Of a stretch of 64,000 nucleotides of DNA, positions 10,605 through 23,200 are shown one piece after another. A program made the position numbers and the translations under genes. Every line of letters starts with the position of its first letter. Within the stretch, counting starts at the first letter, position 1. Source of the stretch: Ditylenchus dipsaci (Eukaryota; Nematoda; Chromadorea; Rhabditida; Anguinidae); the NCBI GenBank assembly GCA_004194705.1, contig SADC01000955.1, forward strand, positions 1 to 64,000, written 5' to 3'. Below the pieces are notes generated by a model. It was not told where the DNA came from and made no database searches. It was given only the letters and a program-made list of their open reading frames with translations.

Positions 10605-11566
10605 CAGGGTTCACAGATGTCCTGCTTTAGCAGGAATTTCCTGCTTTTTTATTTTAAAATCTGCTTTTTGTCCGTGAAAAAGCAGGAATTTCGGCACATC
10701 TCACAGCATTTTATAAGGGGTATATACGTTTCCACGAAGAAGTTGCATTTGCAACTTCTTCGTGGAAACTTATAATGCCAAGTTTATAGGCGCCCATTCA
10801 AAAATTTATCGGATTTAAGCTAAGTCCCCAATGACGAATCCGAACCCTCACTCCTCACTTAAATCCGCACCCTCACTCGTCACCCTCACCTGTCCCCAAT
10901 AAAAAGCAGATCCTCACTCTGAATCCTCACTCAAATGCTCACTATTCCTAATTAATTGCACGACAAAGTTGCAAGACAAATCCATGGGTGAAGCATTGCT
11001 CGAACAATTATGATTTCAGGTTCCTGAAATTATGACCCTGTCACATCTTGCTTATCGTATTTTTCCGGCGCTAGCTCAATATGCTCATGGTTAATTAATT
11101 ATTCCATGAGTCGATTCGTCTACAGGTTAATTCGCCTGAACGCACCCACGAGTGGCCAAAAGCTAAAAAATAACTGGTCTTTAAGGGTTTACTAAAAGGG
11201 GGTAAACTTTTTGCGAAAAAGCGATTAAACACATCAGAATTCCAGTCCGGTGGGCTTAATTAATGGCTCAAATTGTGAAAATCATGAGAGTTTCGTAATT
11301 TATACCTCAAATATGTAGGAAAACGTGTGGATTGCTGATGGTATTTTTTAATGTTGTCCTCGTGAATTCGATAAATTTTTGCATTGGCGCCTATAAACTT
11401 GGCGTTATACGTTTCCACGAAAAAGTTGCAACTGCAACTTTTTTCGTGGAAACATATACAGACCTTTTATAACAGCTTATTCCTGCTTTTTGTAGATTTT
11501 TTGGTTTAAATTCCTGCTTTTTGGAAACAAAATCCTGCTTTTTAAATTTTAGATCTGTGAACCCTG
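10605..11566. mobile_element. Complete hAT-type MITE with 8-bp target duplication
   Basis: The terminal inverted repeat CAGGGTTCACAGAT ... ATCTGTGAACCCTG is flanked by the direct repeat CCTACCTC (10597-10604 and 11567-11574). An 8-bp duplication and a CAGGG terminus are hAT hallmarks. Inside are two hairpins (tttccacgaagaagttgc and tttccacgaaaaagttgc) and arrays of 'cctgcttttt'. No transposase is encoded, so it would need one in trans. It inserted next to the TA-flanked MITE before the tandem duplication, because both units share the left end. Confidence 0.9.
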
Positions 11567-11583
11567 CCTACCTCAATAACTGC

Positions 11584-11733
11584 TGACAAATAAGTTCGGG
11601 GACAACTTTTAAGCTAATGTTTAGTAACAAAATTTATTCTGGAAAATATTCCTAGCATACGGTTTTGTAGCTCTTCTGTTCCTCTTTCAAATGGCGCATA
11701 CCGTTTAATAAGTTGTCCCGAACTTATTTGTCA
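11584..11733. repeat. Mariner-like MITE
   Basis: The ends 'tgacaaataagttcgggg' and 'cccgaacttatttgtca' are inverted repeats and continue inward (gacaactt / aagttgtc). No coding sequence. Confidence 0.75.
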
Positions 11734-11739
11734 CCACTT

Positions 11740-13870
11740 AAAAAATAAATAAACTTTTTGGTTGAGTCCTCGTTGAGTCTTGTAACTTGACCTGTTATAT
11801 TCAAGCCTTGATTTGAAAGCCGGCCCTATTCCCCTTTAGGTGCCCACATTTTTCCTTGCCCCCCTCTCCCCTGATTGTTTTTTGTTGAAAAATGCCTTGG
11901 TCCCCCCGAAAGCCTCCTGAAACATTCTCGTAACAATAAACTCGATTTAAGAGCCCGAATCCACAAACCGATTGCTGCACCGAAATTTAGATTTTATCGC
12001 TAGATAAGCTATAAAAAAGTTTCTCAAAATGCGTCTTTTTGCAAGATCTGCCCACAATTAAACATCTGCCTTTTTATTTCTAACATTTCCCTTTATTCTA
12101 CAAAATACAGGCAAATTGAACTGCCTGTCAATAAATCACATTGGGTTATTGAAAAATCGATTTGCTTTTAGTTAGATTTGTTAGCCATTTTGACCATCAG
12201 TAGATAAGCCATGATATATACAAACTGTGTGTAGCATGTGTCATTCACTTTTGTTCCCTTGATAATGAACCACCACTACCAAAACCACTGTAGTGTATAT
12301 GTTTTTATTTATGAAGAGCACAGCTATGTGTAGTTATTTTTTATGTATGATAAACTGCATTGTTCTTCTCAAACATGCCTACATACTTTTTTGGCTAATA
12401 TTGATTTATTTATTGTCTAAAAAGTAAAACACTAGTATAGTGTGGTACATTTGATTGATTCTCACCAAAAAGTTGTCGAAATATCTTCAAAGTTGTTTAT
12501 AGGGTAGTTCACAATTGGGCAACTTTTTGACTGGCTTCATCTTTTTACGATTTTTTAAACACTTTCAATGAAAATTCTATCATGTTACAAAAAAATTAAT
12601 GCACTCAAATTATTTCAATTTTAAAGAAGCCATCATTTGTCGTCAAATGACTGAAAAATAAAGAGCATGACCTAGATACCCAGTCTTCGTTACCGTATGC
12701 CCGGTAACGGACCCGGGTAATTGTTTAAAATAACTAGGTTGTTTAGTTAATCGACGAAAAACGATGGCTTCATGAAAAGGGAAATACTTTGAGTACATGA
12801 ATTTTTTCGTTCTACAAGCGTTCTACAATAACTGTTATAACTGAAAGAAGGCTAAAATGGTCATGAAAAAAACTGTCGAAAAATCGCCAAATCATGAAAT
12901 TCCATGTTTTTAAAAACCCTCAGTATTTTAATGCCGAAAATAAAAAATAATAAGCAAAATCAGCTTTTTGGCAAAAATGAATAAAACAGATGGTCATATA
13001 AATAAAACTTTTTCAATATAAAAGTTTCCATAGTTATTTTCGAGCAAGTATTTTTTCTGCCTTCTTTTTGGATCAAAACTGTATTCTTTTTTCCTTTTAG
13101 TCATAGCGGCAAATATTTGAACAATTTTTCTAAAGTTTTAACACCATTGTGTAGCCCTGCCCTTCTTGTTTCAAACAGCAAATTATTCAAAGAAAAACGA
13201 TTGCGAAATCATTGCAGAAAACGTTGAAGTATAAAGCAAGTCGGAAAAATGATTTGATTCATAGTTGTATCTTTTTGGGCTAGCGTTTGCAAAGATGTTG
13301 CAACAAACAATACGCCGTTAAAAACTAGAAGAGCAGAGCTACACGACAGTGTTATCACGTAAAAAAATTCGTGTAGATATTAGCCTCTTTGACTAAAAGG
13401 AAAAAAGAAGGCACTTTTGAGCCAAAAAGAAGGCAGAAAAAGAGATTTATCCATTATTATTTTTTATTTTTTTGGTAATGTTAGCCAAAACTACATTATT
13501 AATTTATTTACTGTTAAAAGACGTACTGTTCGGAATAATAGCTTATTTTCATGATTTTTCACGGTTTCTTGAAATTTCAGAAATTTATTGAAACCAACAC
13601 TTTCGAAGCTAAAATTTTTTATTACTTTAAGAAAAAAATTTAATATAGTTGTTTAAATAAGCGCCTTTATTTGGATGCTAGCTTTACTCTTTTAAACTTT
13701 ATTTTGCTTATCCGTGTTTATCCGTCTTTTTACTTATATAAATTTTGAAAGAGTTGACTGATTTCGTTTTTGACTTGGTTGTAGACATTAATTGTAGGTA
13801 AACTGACTTGCTGGTCATCTAAGTCATCATGGATAATATTGAAATGCATCTCATAAGTGAAGAAGAAGAA
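11740..13870. other. Non-coding, AT-rich
   Basis: No supported exon. It holds a 'ccttggtcccccc' fragment near 11910 related to the hairpins at 50953 and 53914. There is also an inverted repeat between about 13046-13110 and 13380-13450 (ctgccttctttttgg facing ccaaaaagaaggcag), probably an old fold-back MITE. Confidence 0.5.
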
Positions 13871-13878
13871 TTTTTCTA

Positions 13879-14218
13879 GAGTGTGTCGATGAATGCTTGT
13901 CGGAGGGTGGTACACAAGCAGAACACGAATCTCATCCAGAAGAAGAAAGAGATACTTCAAAAGAACCATCTAGCCAACCATCTACCTCTAATTCTAGCAG
14001 TCCGACAACTCCATCACACAACTCGGACAGATCAGACTACAACGAGTATATGTCACCCACACCTTCACCCCCTGCTGTTGCTTCCACATCCAAACAAGTT
14101 GAACCTCCTGTTATAGCACAGTCTCCAAGGCAACAGATGGATGAGTCAGACAGCTTGCTTTCATTCACTCGATCACTGGACAAGCACCAAACATGGAAGC
14201 GATCTGCTAGAAAAGATG
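13879..14218 (+). CDS. Exon: Ser/Thr/Pro-rich segment
   Basis: It follows a 'tttttctag' acceptor and reads CVDECLSEGGTQAEHESHPE, then Ser/Pro/Thr-rich text and FTRSLDKHQTWKRSARKD before a GT donor at 14219. The first two bases complete a codon begun in an upstream exon. Confidence 0.65.
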
Positions 14219-17200
14219 TAAATCTTTGCTAGTCTTAATTTTGAGAGAATGTTTGTAAAAAAACATTTTTAGCCTGCGGAAGAGACCTCTGCCCCGGCAA
14301 TCAGACAGTCACCTTCATCATCCAAGCTTTTGTCGTCTGCATCTTCCAAAGATACTTATTCCCCATCTTCATCCTCCTCTTCTGGCACAAGTTCACATGC
14401 CAGACGAAAGTCTCGCGCTACAATTACCTATCATGTAAAGCGAAAAGATGATCATAGAAATGGAAATCGTAGAAGCAGGGAGGTATATCAATTATTCTAA
14501 TTTCGAAAATGAGATTTGATAAAAAAAATTCCGTAGTGAAGCGTGTAATTCTTAAAATTACAAACTGCTTTTTTAAAAAGTTTCATAGATTTAATATTGA
14601 CTAGCCCTGTTTTGCTGTTGTCTCAAGCTTCTTCACTTTTACAGGAAAGTCAAGAAAGAGACTTTGGAATAGGCAATAGTTTTCGATTTATCGAACAAAA
14701 AAACTCCGTCTCATGATATTCCTATCAATCATTTGTCAAAAATTTTAATTTAGGTATAATGGTTTAACTGAAAAGAAAAATCGGTAGCACAAGGCTGGCT
14801 TTATCTTCTGCATGAAACAGAATGTTTATATGTCAATAATTTCTCGGTCCCTAAAAAACATCGAAAAAGTGGCCAAATTTAGCCAACCGGCAAATATGGG
14901 CTAAACGAGTTCTAAGTTAACTCTATTTTACAGATCATTTTTGTGATCGGAATCCACTTGAATAGCTTTTTCATAGTCAGGTTTTTAAAATGCCACTATC
15001 CTACTAACCAAATTTACCCAGTTCACAAATCTAGTTCGTCATAAAATTCTCCGAAGAACGAAAATGGGTTATAAACTCGGAAAGCTGAAAGACCTGTTAG
15101 ACTTCGACATCTGCCCTCTATTCCATTCTATTATAACCAAAACACGGCATGAGGTTTAACTGTGTTTTATTGCTTTCATGATAAACTGAATATTTTTCGG
15201 ATGAAGAAATCTTTTAAAGGGCCATTGCCGTCTCCGACAACGGTTGTCCCCGCCAATTCGAAAAAAAATTCTTAATCATTGAATTTCTGTACGGATTTTT
15301 CAGCTTGGTTTCTAACAAAACTATACCTAAAATCAAATTCTAGGCCTTGTTTTGTTAGAAACCAAGTTGAAAAAGAAGTTCAATAATTAGGAAAAAAATT
15401 TGAATTCCCGGGCATCACCTCTTATTAGCGTGGGCATGCCTAGGGTTGTGAAATGGTAAGTCACCGTGGTAAGTCACCAGTAAGTCACCAGTAAGTCACC
15501 GGTGACTTACCAAGGCTTCCAAGAGTCACTTAAAGTCGGTGACTTATTTTTAAAATTTTCATCGTTATTGAAAAATAATTTTTGGCTGTGTTTTCTTTGT
15601 TAAGGAATTTTCAATCTTGCAGCGACTTATTTTCTGTCTTTATCGCTTCCTTTTTTGCTTGCATGTTCCGTCCACTCGAATATTTCTGACTGGTTTTCGC
15701 TAGTAAGCAACCTCCTAATCTTTCCTGTTTTAGAAAGAAAGATCATGCCAAAATCATTCACCTGGAGCTGGAACTATTTCACAAAGAGGGATGAAACAAT
15801 AGATGGCAAAAAGAAGATAGTTGGCCACTGTCAATTCTGCAATCCGAACTGTGCCGTTTCGCAAGCTGGGCGCTATGTGGACAACGCTGGCAGACAGGAG
15901 AAACATCTGCAGGTTTATCATCAATGATCAACTGAATTTTAAGCACTGTACTAAATTTTAGAGTTGCAAAAAGGTTGGCGCTGAAACAAGGGTGCAGATC
16001 GATCGATTGTCAAAGAAAGCGAGTGGAGAACCTCTAAAGACTCGTTAATCAAGACTCGTTGGGAAACATGGGCTAGGCTGGTTTCGTCGATATCCGCCAA
16101 CGAAGAAGCAATCAAATCGGCACTCTAGGCTCCTAACATCCAGAAAGATACCACTCTGAAGAATGAAGATGCTCAGCTGCAAAAGAAGCTATGTGACAGT
16201 GAGGAGTTTTGGATGGACGTGAAGGATGTGGAAAAAGTGCTTGCTCCTCTGGCCGATGTGATCACAGCAATAGAGGGCAATGAAGTCAATTCACGGAGGT
16301 AGCATTAATAATCTTTGGACGTCTTATTTGAACTGCTTATTCAGGTGTTACAAGAAGATTCGAAAGGCCTTTCTTTGTCCATAGCTGCGATTGATCAAAG
16401 TGGATTCATGGAATATGTGAAGTAGGAACTCACACAAGTATATCATTTTGCTCGACTCGTGTTGATAGTAGTAGCTATTCTGTTGTTTAGTTACTTGAGG
16501 ATCGGGAGGAATTTGGGAAAAGCGACGTCGCTTTCTTACTGGACTTGCTTGAGCCGTCGGACAAGGGACAGTCGCTGTGCAGTGAAGGGGACTGAGCTAC
16601 TGGCCAACAAGTGCCTCAAAAATCCATTGTTTGCAGCCAGAGAAGCAGGGGTGGAGTTTCAAAAAATGAATAGTTGCATAAATAAATGTTTATTTTAGGT
16701 TATGACTGAATGGCTCACTGGCTTGCTGGTACCGGCATCTTTGCCATCGACAAGAGGAACTACGCTTGGAACGCTGTGGAAACTATGCATGCGCACACCT
16801 GGTGGGAGGCTTAGTTTTCGGATACTTTGCTATGCAAAGTAGTTGAAATGCTCCACAACGTTCCGATTTCTGCGGCGCCGACAGAAAGAAATTATTCTCT
16901 TCGGGGCGGAATCCACACAAAGATTCGAAATCGGTATGGTCGTTTTTAATCCTTTGCAAAAACACATAATGGTATTGTTGATTTAGAATGAAGGTCAACA
17001 CCGCAAGCCAAGTTGTCTTCATCAAGCACAATCTACTCTTGGAATACGCCGGCCTGTTCAAGAAAATGAGCGTGTCGAGCCCCGATGTGGAGGAAGAAGA
17101 ATCGGAAGTCAAAGATGAAAGAAATTCTTCTAACGATGAAATATTTATGGATGATGTTGATTGAATCTGTTTGGGTATGTGGGATTGCAGCATTTTGTTT

Positions 17201-20200
17201 GGTGTCAATAAAGCTTTTGTCGATAAAAATTTTGAACAGGCCCTTTTTGCTTTGGGATAAGTCACCGATATTTTGGTGACTTACCGGTAAGTCACCGGTG
17301 ACTTACCGGTGACTTACCAGAATTTTTAAGTCACCGGTGACTTCACAACCCTAGGCATGCCCCTTTAAAGGAGGGGGAAAAGCCATTTAGGTTTGAAAAA
17401 GTGGCTTCCGTGGCGCAGTGCGTAAGTGTTTGTCTTTTTTAGCCCAGAATCGTGTTGCAGGTTCGATCCCACGTGGTGGCGTGCTATCAATTTTGGCTTG
17501 TTTGACCACTTCTAGGGGTAATTAGGGTCGCTGATTCCGAATCTGGCGTCAAAAAAAGTCTAATTACCCCTAGAACTGGTCAAACAAGCCAAAATAAATA
17601 GCATGTCACTACGTGGGATCGAACCTGCAACACCAAAAAAAGGTAAAATATCGATTACCGACGGTCAATGAATTTTTTTTTGAAATTTTTGATCAAACTT
17701 GTCAATTTTCAGGCCAAAAGTTTTTGGAAAGTCCACCCTAATACCAAAATCTCATCCTGAATCCGAATCCGTTGAGATCAGATCGAAATAATTTTTATGG
17801 ACTGATATATAGCTATTTTGAGTAGATGGATCAGGAATTTGGCACCATTTACCTATTTTAATGGGTATCTCAGTCTATAAAAAATATTTTGATCTGATCT
17901 CAACGGATTCGGATTCAGGAGGAGATTTTAGTATTGGGGTCAACTTTCCAGAAACTTTTGCCCTGAAAATTGACGATTTTGATCAAAAATTTCGAAAAAA
18001 AAATTCATTGACCGTCGGTAATCGATAGCCGTCCCAAAAAAACACCATTTCGGGCCAAAAAACGCAAACGCTTACGCACTGCTCCACCGAAGCCACTTTT
18101 TCAAACCTAAATGGCTTTTCCCCTCCTTTAAGGAGGAGCGAAAGCTGTTAACTATTTCCTTAACAGCTCTCACCCCTCGCTAACATGGAAAGACTGTGTG
18201 TACCAGACTAAGCGTTTTGTGCAAAATTTTACGCTGAACACAATGGCTGAAAAAAATCGGAAAGAGGAGGAAAAACGACGGATTTAACGGGGCCTAGTCG
18301 TTTTCCAATAAAACTTTTGCCAATGGTATGTTATCGCTGATATCTTCTTTTCGGGTAAAACTTTTTTTGTCACAGATTTACTCATTTCTGTCACAGATTT
18401 TGTAAATGCGCCTCAACAGCTCTCATCCCTCCTTAAACACGTGAAAGCCTGTATGTACCAAACTAAGCGTTTTGTGCATAATTTCACGCTGAACACAATG
18501 GCTGAAAAAAAATTTGGAAAGAGGAGGAAAAACAACGGGTAAAACGGGCCGTAATCATTTTGCCAATGGTATCTTTTTGTATAATATTTAATATCTTCTT
18601 TTCTCAAGTGTTGTTATTTCTTTGTCAGGCAAATTACCTATTTTGTAACCAGTGATATGAATTTGAGCAAAATATGGGTGCTACTCGCTCAAATAAATGC
18701 ACCACCTAAAAGTATAATATCCCAAATTGCAGAGCTTAATTAGGGCTCTCTATTGCGCACAGACTTGTATCTGAGTTACCGTATTCTCTCTAATAGACGG
18801 GTCCTCTCTTTTAGAAGGGTCCTCTCTAATAGACGGGTCCCCTACGAGGCGGGTTGAAAAATAGACGGGTCCTCTCTATTAGACGGGTCTCCTAAGGCAT
18901 TTTTCTCAGAACGTTAATTTTAAATAAATAACCCAATAATTCAAACCGGCGCTTTTTAGTACTAATAGTTTGTCGTCAATTATCGCCATTTCAAATTTTT
19001 TTCCCACACTTTTATTTTTTGACATTTAGGCAATTTAACAAATGAGCGAAGAAGAGTGCACAAGAACAGATGGCGTGGATGGCCAAAATATAATTGAGGA
19101 ATTTCGTGTGTCTCGGAAACCCAATGCTCACTCACTCCATTGGCAAGAAACTGAAAGCAGTCGCTTATTCAAAAGTATTCCAACCGTTCGGCTGCCAAGA
19201 AATTTGATGTCACGCAGTCAAGGATTCAAGATTGGGTGAAGCAAGAAAGGAACTTCACAATCAAAAGTAATATTTTTGGAAAATATTTAACCCAGTTCCA
19301 AGTGGTCCTGCAAAGCTTTGTTTGGCTCGAGAGGAAAAAGAAATGGCTGTGTTCTTTCAAGAACTTGATCTAAGCGAAGAAGAAGAAAAAGATATGAATG
19401 ATAGTGATGTTTTTATCGAGTGTTAAAGTGCATTGATTTGAGTTATTTTGCAATAAAAAATGTAAGAAAGATAATGTATCCGATGTGATTTTCTGCGAAT
19501 TTAAGATTCTACTGTAAAAATGCGGTAATGTGGTTTTGGGTTCCTTTAAAGCTTGAGTTCAAAAAATAGACGGGTCCTCTCTATTAGAAGGGTCCTCTCT
19601 AATAGACGGGTCCCCCACGAGGGGGTTGAAAAATAGACGGGTCGACCCGTCTATTAGAGAGAATACGGTATTAGAATTTCACAGAGAATTTTTAATTTTC
19701 GCTGAAAAGCTATTTTTCAGAAATTCTTCATTTTGCCCATAAAATGAACACAGCTCTGCGTAGAGATGATATTCAGCGTAATTCTTAAATAACAAAGATG
19801 GACAAAAATGCTACGGTTGATTTGGCACTAAATGTAGCAATAGCTTATCATAAAATCGAGACAAAACATGCAAAAAGAAGGCATAAGTAGTATCACAAAT
19901 TGTTTGTATAACCTTGTCCCAGCGGAAAAACCATCGATTCTGAGATAAACCCGATTCCCCACACGATTTAACATTTAAAAAGATGGTTTGTTTTCATTTT
20001 TATAAAAAAAATTCAGATGTGCTCAGTATGGTCGATTTGCTTATGAACTGCCGTTGGCATTCTAAAAACACAAAATTAATTCTGCTGAAGTAAATAAATA
20101 TTTGAATTCAACATTTGAATATTTATTGTCTTGAGCGGAATTTAAAATTTTTCATGGATTTTCGAATTCTAAGAGCAGTTTCATAAGCAAATCGACCATG

Positions 20201-23200
20201 TTAAGCACGAATCCTGCCAAAATAATCATGATACTTTTCTCTATTTCTTTAGATTTTTGCTCAAATTCCAGGTGGTTGAGGATATGTAAAATTGCCTATT
20301 TTCAAATGCTGTTTTACCCGTTGGAATCCCTCCCTTTTCCGAAAAAATGTTCAGCTATCGTGTTCAGCGTGAAATTCTGCACAAAATGCTTAGTCTGGTA
20401 TACAGAGCTTTTCGCGTGTCAAAGAGAATACGGCATTTTTAAATGCGGTGAAGTTGAAGTTAAAACTTTCAGGATAGCGGTTCTTATAAAAATCGTTCGG
20501 GGCGTACTTCTGGCAGGAAAAGCTTCGATGGAAAAAGCAGACGTTCAAAATCACCTTATTCTCCAAAGTATGATAGCAAGCGGTCCAGAGATAGCCAACC
20601 AAGGCACCTATATACGAGAAGACACAGCATGACTGTAAGTTTTTTTTTTCGATATCGATTACATTGCCAAATAGTTCAGTTTTTCATTTTAGAAAACTAG
20701 TGGTCCTTCTAGACACCAGCCCATCCGATACCGTAGATCTTTGAGTCCAGAACAAAAGGAAAAAGAAAAGACTACATCACATTTGTTGGTATCTCCCAAA
20801 ATGTCGGCAGTTTTACTACAAGTGGGCTTGGAACAAAAAAATGTGCTGGAACAAAGGTTGGTTTTCACTTTGTGTTCTGAAAACAAATTTTATAAACAAA
20901 TATCTTTCTGCACATTCTGCTCTTTTCGACAATTCTTTTCTTTTTTGTTACACAGGACTTTATGATATTTATGTTAATGACTTAGACCTTATTAAAGTCA
21001 ACTCTCTATATATAAGGCCGCCTTTAAAAAATTGAAAACTTCGGATAAGACTTATTATAAATAATAATTATTATTACTTATAAAACCACTCTCGATATAA
21101 AACCCGTGGCTGTTCTTACGTGGACATAACTGTATTAAAATGAACCAATAATTTTTGCGCAAAGCTTTCAGTTGCTGAAATTCATAATGATCTCAAAAAC
21201 TACGACAAACCAAAATGTTAAGCCACGGTTTCAAGTTTCTGTTCGAATAAACGCCCTCCTTGGAGGGACTTTGACTAATAAACGCCCCGAAGCGTTTATT
21301 ATTTCGATCCTTTTCCCGACTGGTAATTAAAATTACTGACATTTAAGCTTTTTGCCAATGCCAATTCTGAGGCCAGATTCTTGCTCAGCGTGGTCGATTT
21401 ACTTATAGAAGTGCGATCAGAAAAATGAAATGAGGTCATTTGAAAATCCTGGTTTTGCCTTGGTCCCCTTTCATGTACTTATTGTTTTTTAAAACACGGG
21501 GGGCTGCAAGGCAAAACCAGGATTTTTATATGACCTCATTTCATTTTTCTGATCACACTTCTAAAAGTAAGTCGACCACGCTGAGCGAAAATCTAGCCTC
21601 AGAATCGGCACTGAAATTGTCCGCAAATTTTGTTAGGTGGAAATTTAAAAATTGGCAAATCCACGATACCATGAATTTTTCGATTTTCGCGCACCGGCAA
21701 TATCGAAAAAAGTTTTCGAGCAGTCCGTCGACAAAACTGAAATGTCCAAGAACTGCAAAAAAACCATCTGGGGCCTATTGCAACAGTTGAAAGTTGAAAG
21801 TCGAAAGTTGAAAGTTGAAAGTTGAAAGTTGAAAGTGAAAGTGTTGCAACAGTTGAAAGTGAAATTTGTGAAAGTTGAAAGTTGAAAGTAGAAAGTTGAA
21901 AGTGAAAGTGTTGCAACACTTGAAAGTGTAAAGTTGAAAGTTGAAAGTATACGGTAAAAATCGGTGGGTGAAAATAGGTGGTCCGATTTTTTGTGAAAGT
22001 TGAAAGTAAAATTTTTTTTCGGTTTGGTCATTTCTAGATGCAATTTTTTGCGTAGAATTCAAATTTTTGAGTATTTTTTGCGATTTTACAGAGCAATTGT
22101 GATATTTTGACTGTTTCTCAAATTTGGGTAGTAATAGGGGAATATACCTACGAAGTGGTACCCACGTTTCATTGTTGGTTTCAATTTACCCTCAGTAGTC
22201 GAACTCAGTTTCATTGATTACAGACCGCTTTCATTAATCACAGATCTTTTAGGCAGTTATGAATATCTATGACAGCAGCAGTGAGGAAGAAGAGCTAGAG
22301 CAAACAAAAAGAAGCGTTTCCGCAGTCTACTTAGCAACACCAACTTATACGATGCTCAGTTCAAGGAAAGGTTAGTGCTCACTATGTTTGCACTTTTAAA
22401 CACATATGTCCTTAATGTTTATAGGTTTCGGTTTACAAAGTCAGAGGTGGAAAAGCTCTTGCAGTTGGTTGGGCCTTTGATTGTCACTCAGCGAGAGGGA
22501 TTACATATCATTCCGCCATGGAATCGCCTTCTTGTCGCTCTCCGATTCTACGCATCGAATTCACTTCTAAACATTCTAGGAGATGCAGAGGGTCAGTTGA
22601 TTAAAAGTTGCAATTGCTGAATTTTTCATATTCGTACTCTTTCAGGTCCTGATAAAGCCTCTATTTGCCGAATAATCAAACACGTCACCTGTATGCTGAA
22701 CAAGGTTCTGAATGATCAAATTGGATGGCCATCAACAGAAGCTGGATGTCGAAGAATTGCTAGAGACTTTTTCGGGAAATGTGCTAAAGGTATGCCAAAC
22801 ATCTGTGGTGCTATTGATGGAACTTTGGTCAAGGTCGTCGCTCCTAAAAAATTTGAGCATGTCTACGTGGATCGTCACCACAACCACTCCTTAAATGCCA
22901 CGGCTGTCGTCGACTGCTCCAAAAGGTTTTCTTTTGTTAATCTTTATAGTCTGTACATGAAAATTCAGGTTCTTGTATTTCACGTGCTCTTGGCCAGGGT
23001 CTGTCCATGATGCTCGTGTTCTCCGGAACTCATCTCTGAAGGAGCGATTTGATAGTGGATACCGACCGTTCAAAGATGCTGTAATTCTTGGAGATTCTGC
23101 CTATCCGACAAACGATTGGTTGCTTGCAATGAAGGCCGCGTGTGCTCCTGAAGATTCCAACTTCTATGAGTGATTATTCTGCTTCTTTTATTTTTGCTGA

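Larger units (their letters stand above)
7935..11496 (+). repeat. Tandem duplication unit, copy 2
   Basis: Second copy of the 3.56-kb unit. It diverges from copy 1 after 'cctgctttttgtagatttt' (about 11490-11500), where copy 2 continues into the natural end of the hAT MITE. So copy 2 has the intact right flank and copy 1 the unique left flank, exactly as expected for a simple head-to-tail duplication or a collapsed or expanded assembly join. Confidence 0.95.
15212..17370. repeat. MITE, 'CCCCTTTAAAGG' family, interrupted by a hAT element
   Basis: The left part (15212-15440, 'ttttaaagggccattgccg') and the right part (17354-17370, 'ggcatgcccctttaaag') are the two ends of one MITE of the family seen at 6054 and 30754. 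The hAT element at 15441-17353 sits inside it with an 8-bp duplication of MITE sequence. This gives a relative order: MITE first, hAT later. Confidence 0.85.

Noticed and set aside
17401..17480. Functional tRNA gene
   Set aside because: Only the A and B boxes are convincing; the stems do not pair as in a tRNA and the sequence lies in a repeat arm with an inverted partner.
21599..22062. Three overlapping minus-strand open frames rich in Phe, Asn, Leu and Ser (FNFQLSTF repeats)
   Set aside because: They are only the translation of the Harbinger subterminal CTTTCAA array and have no splice or start context.
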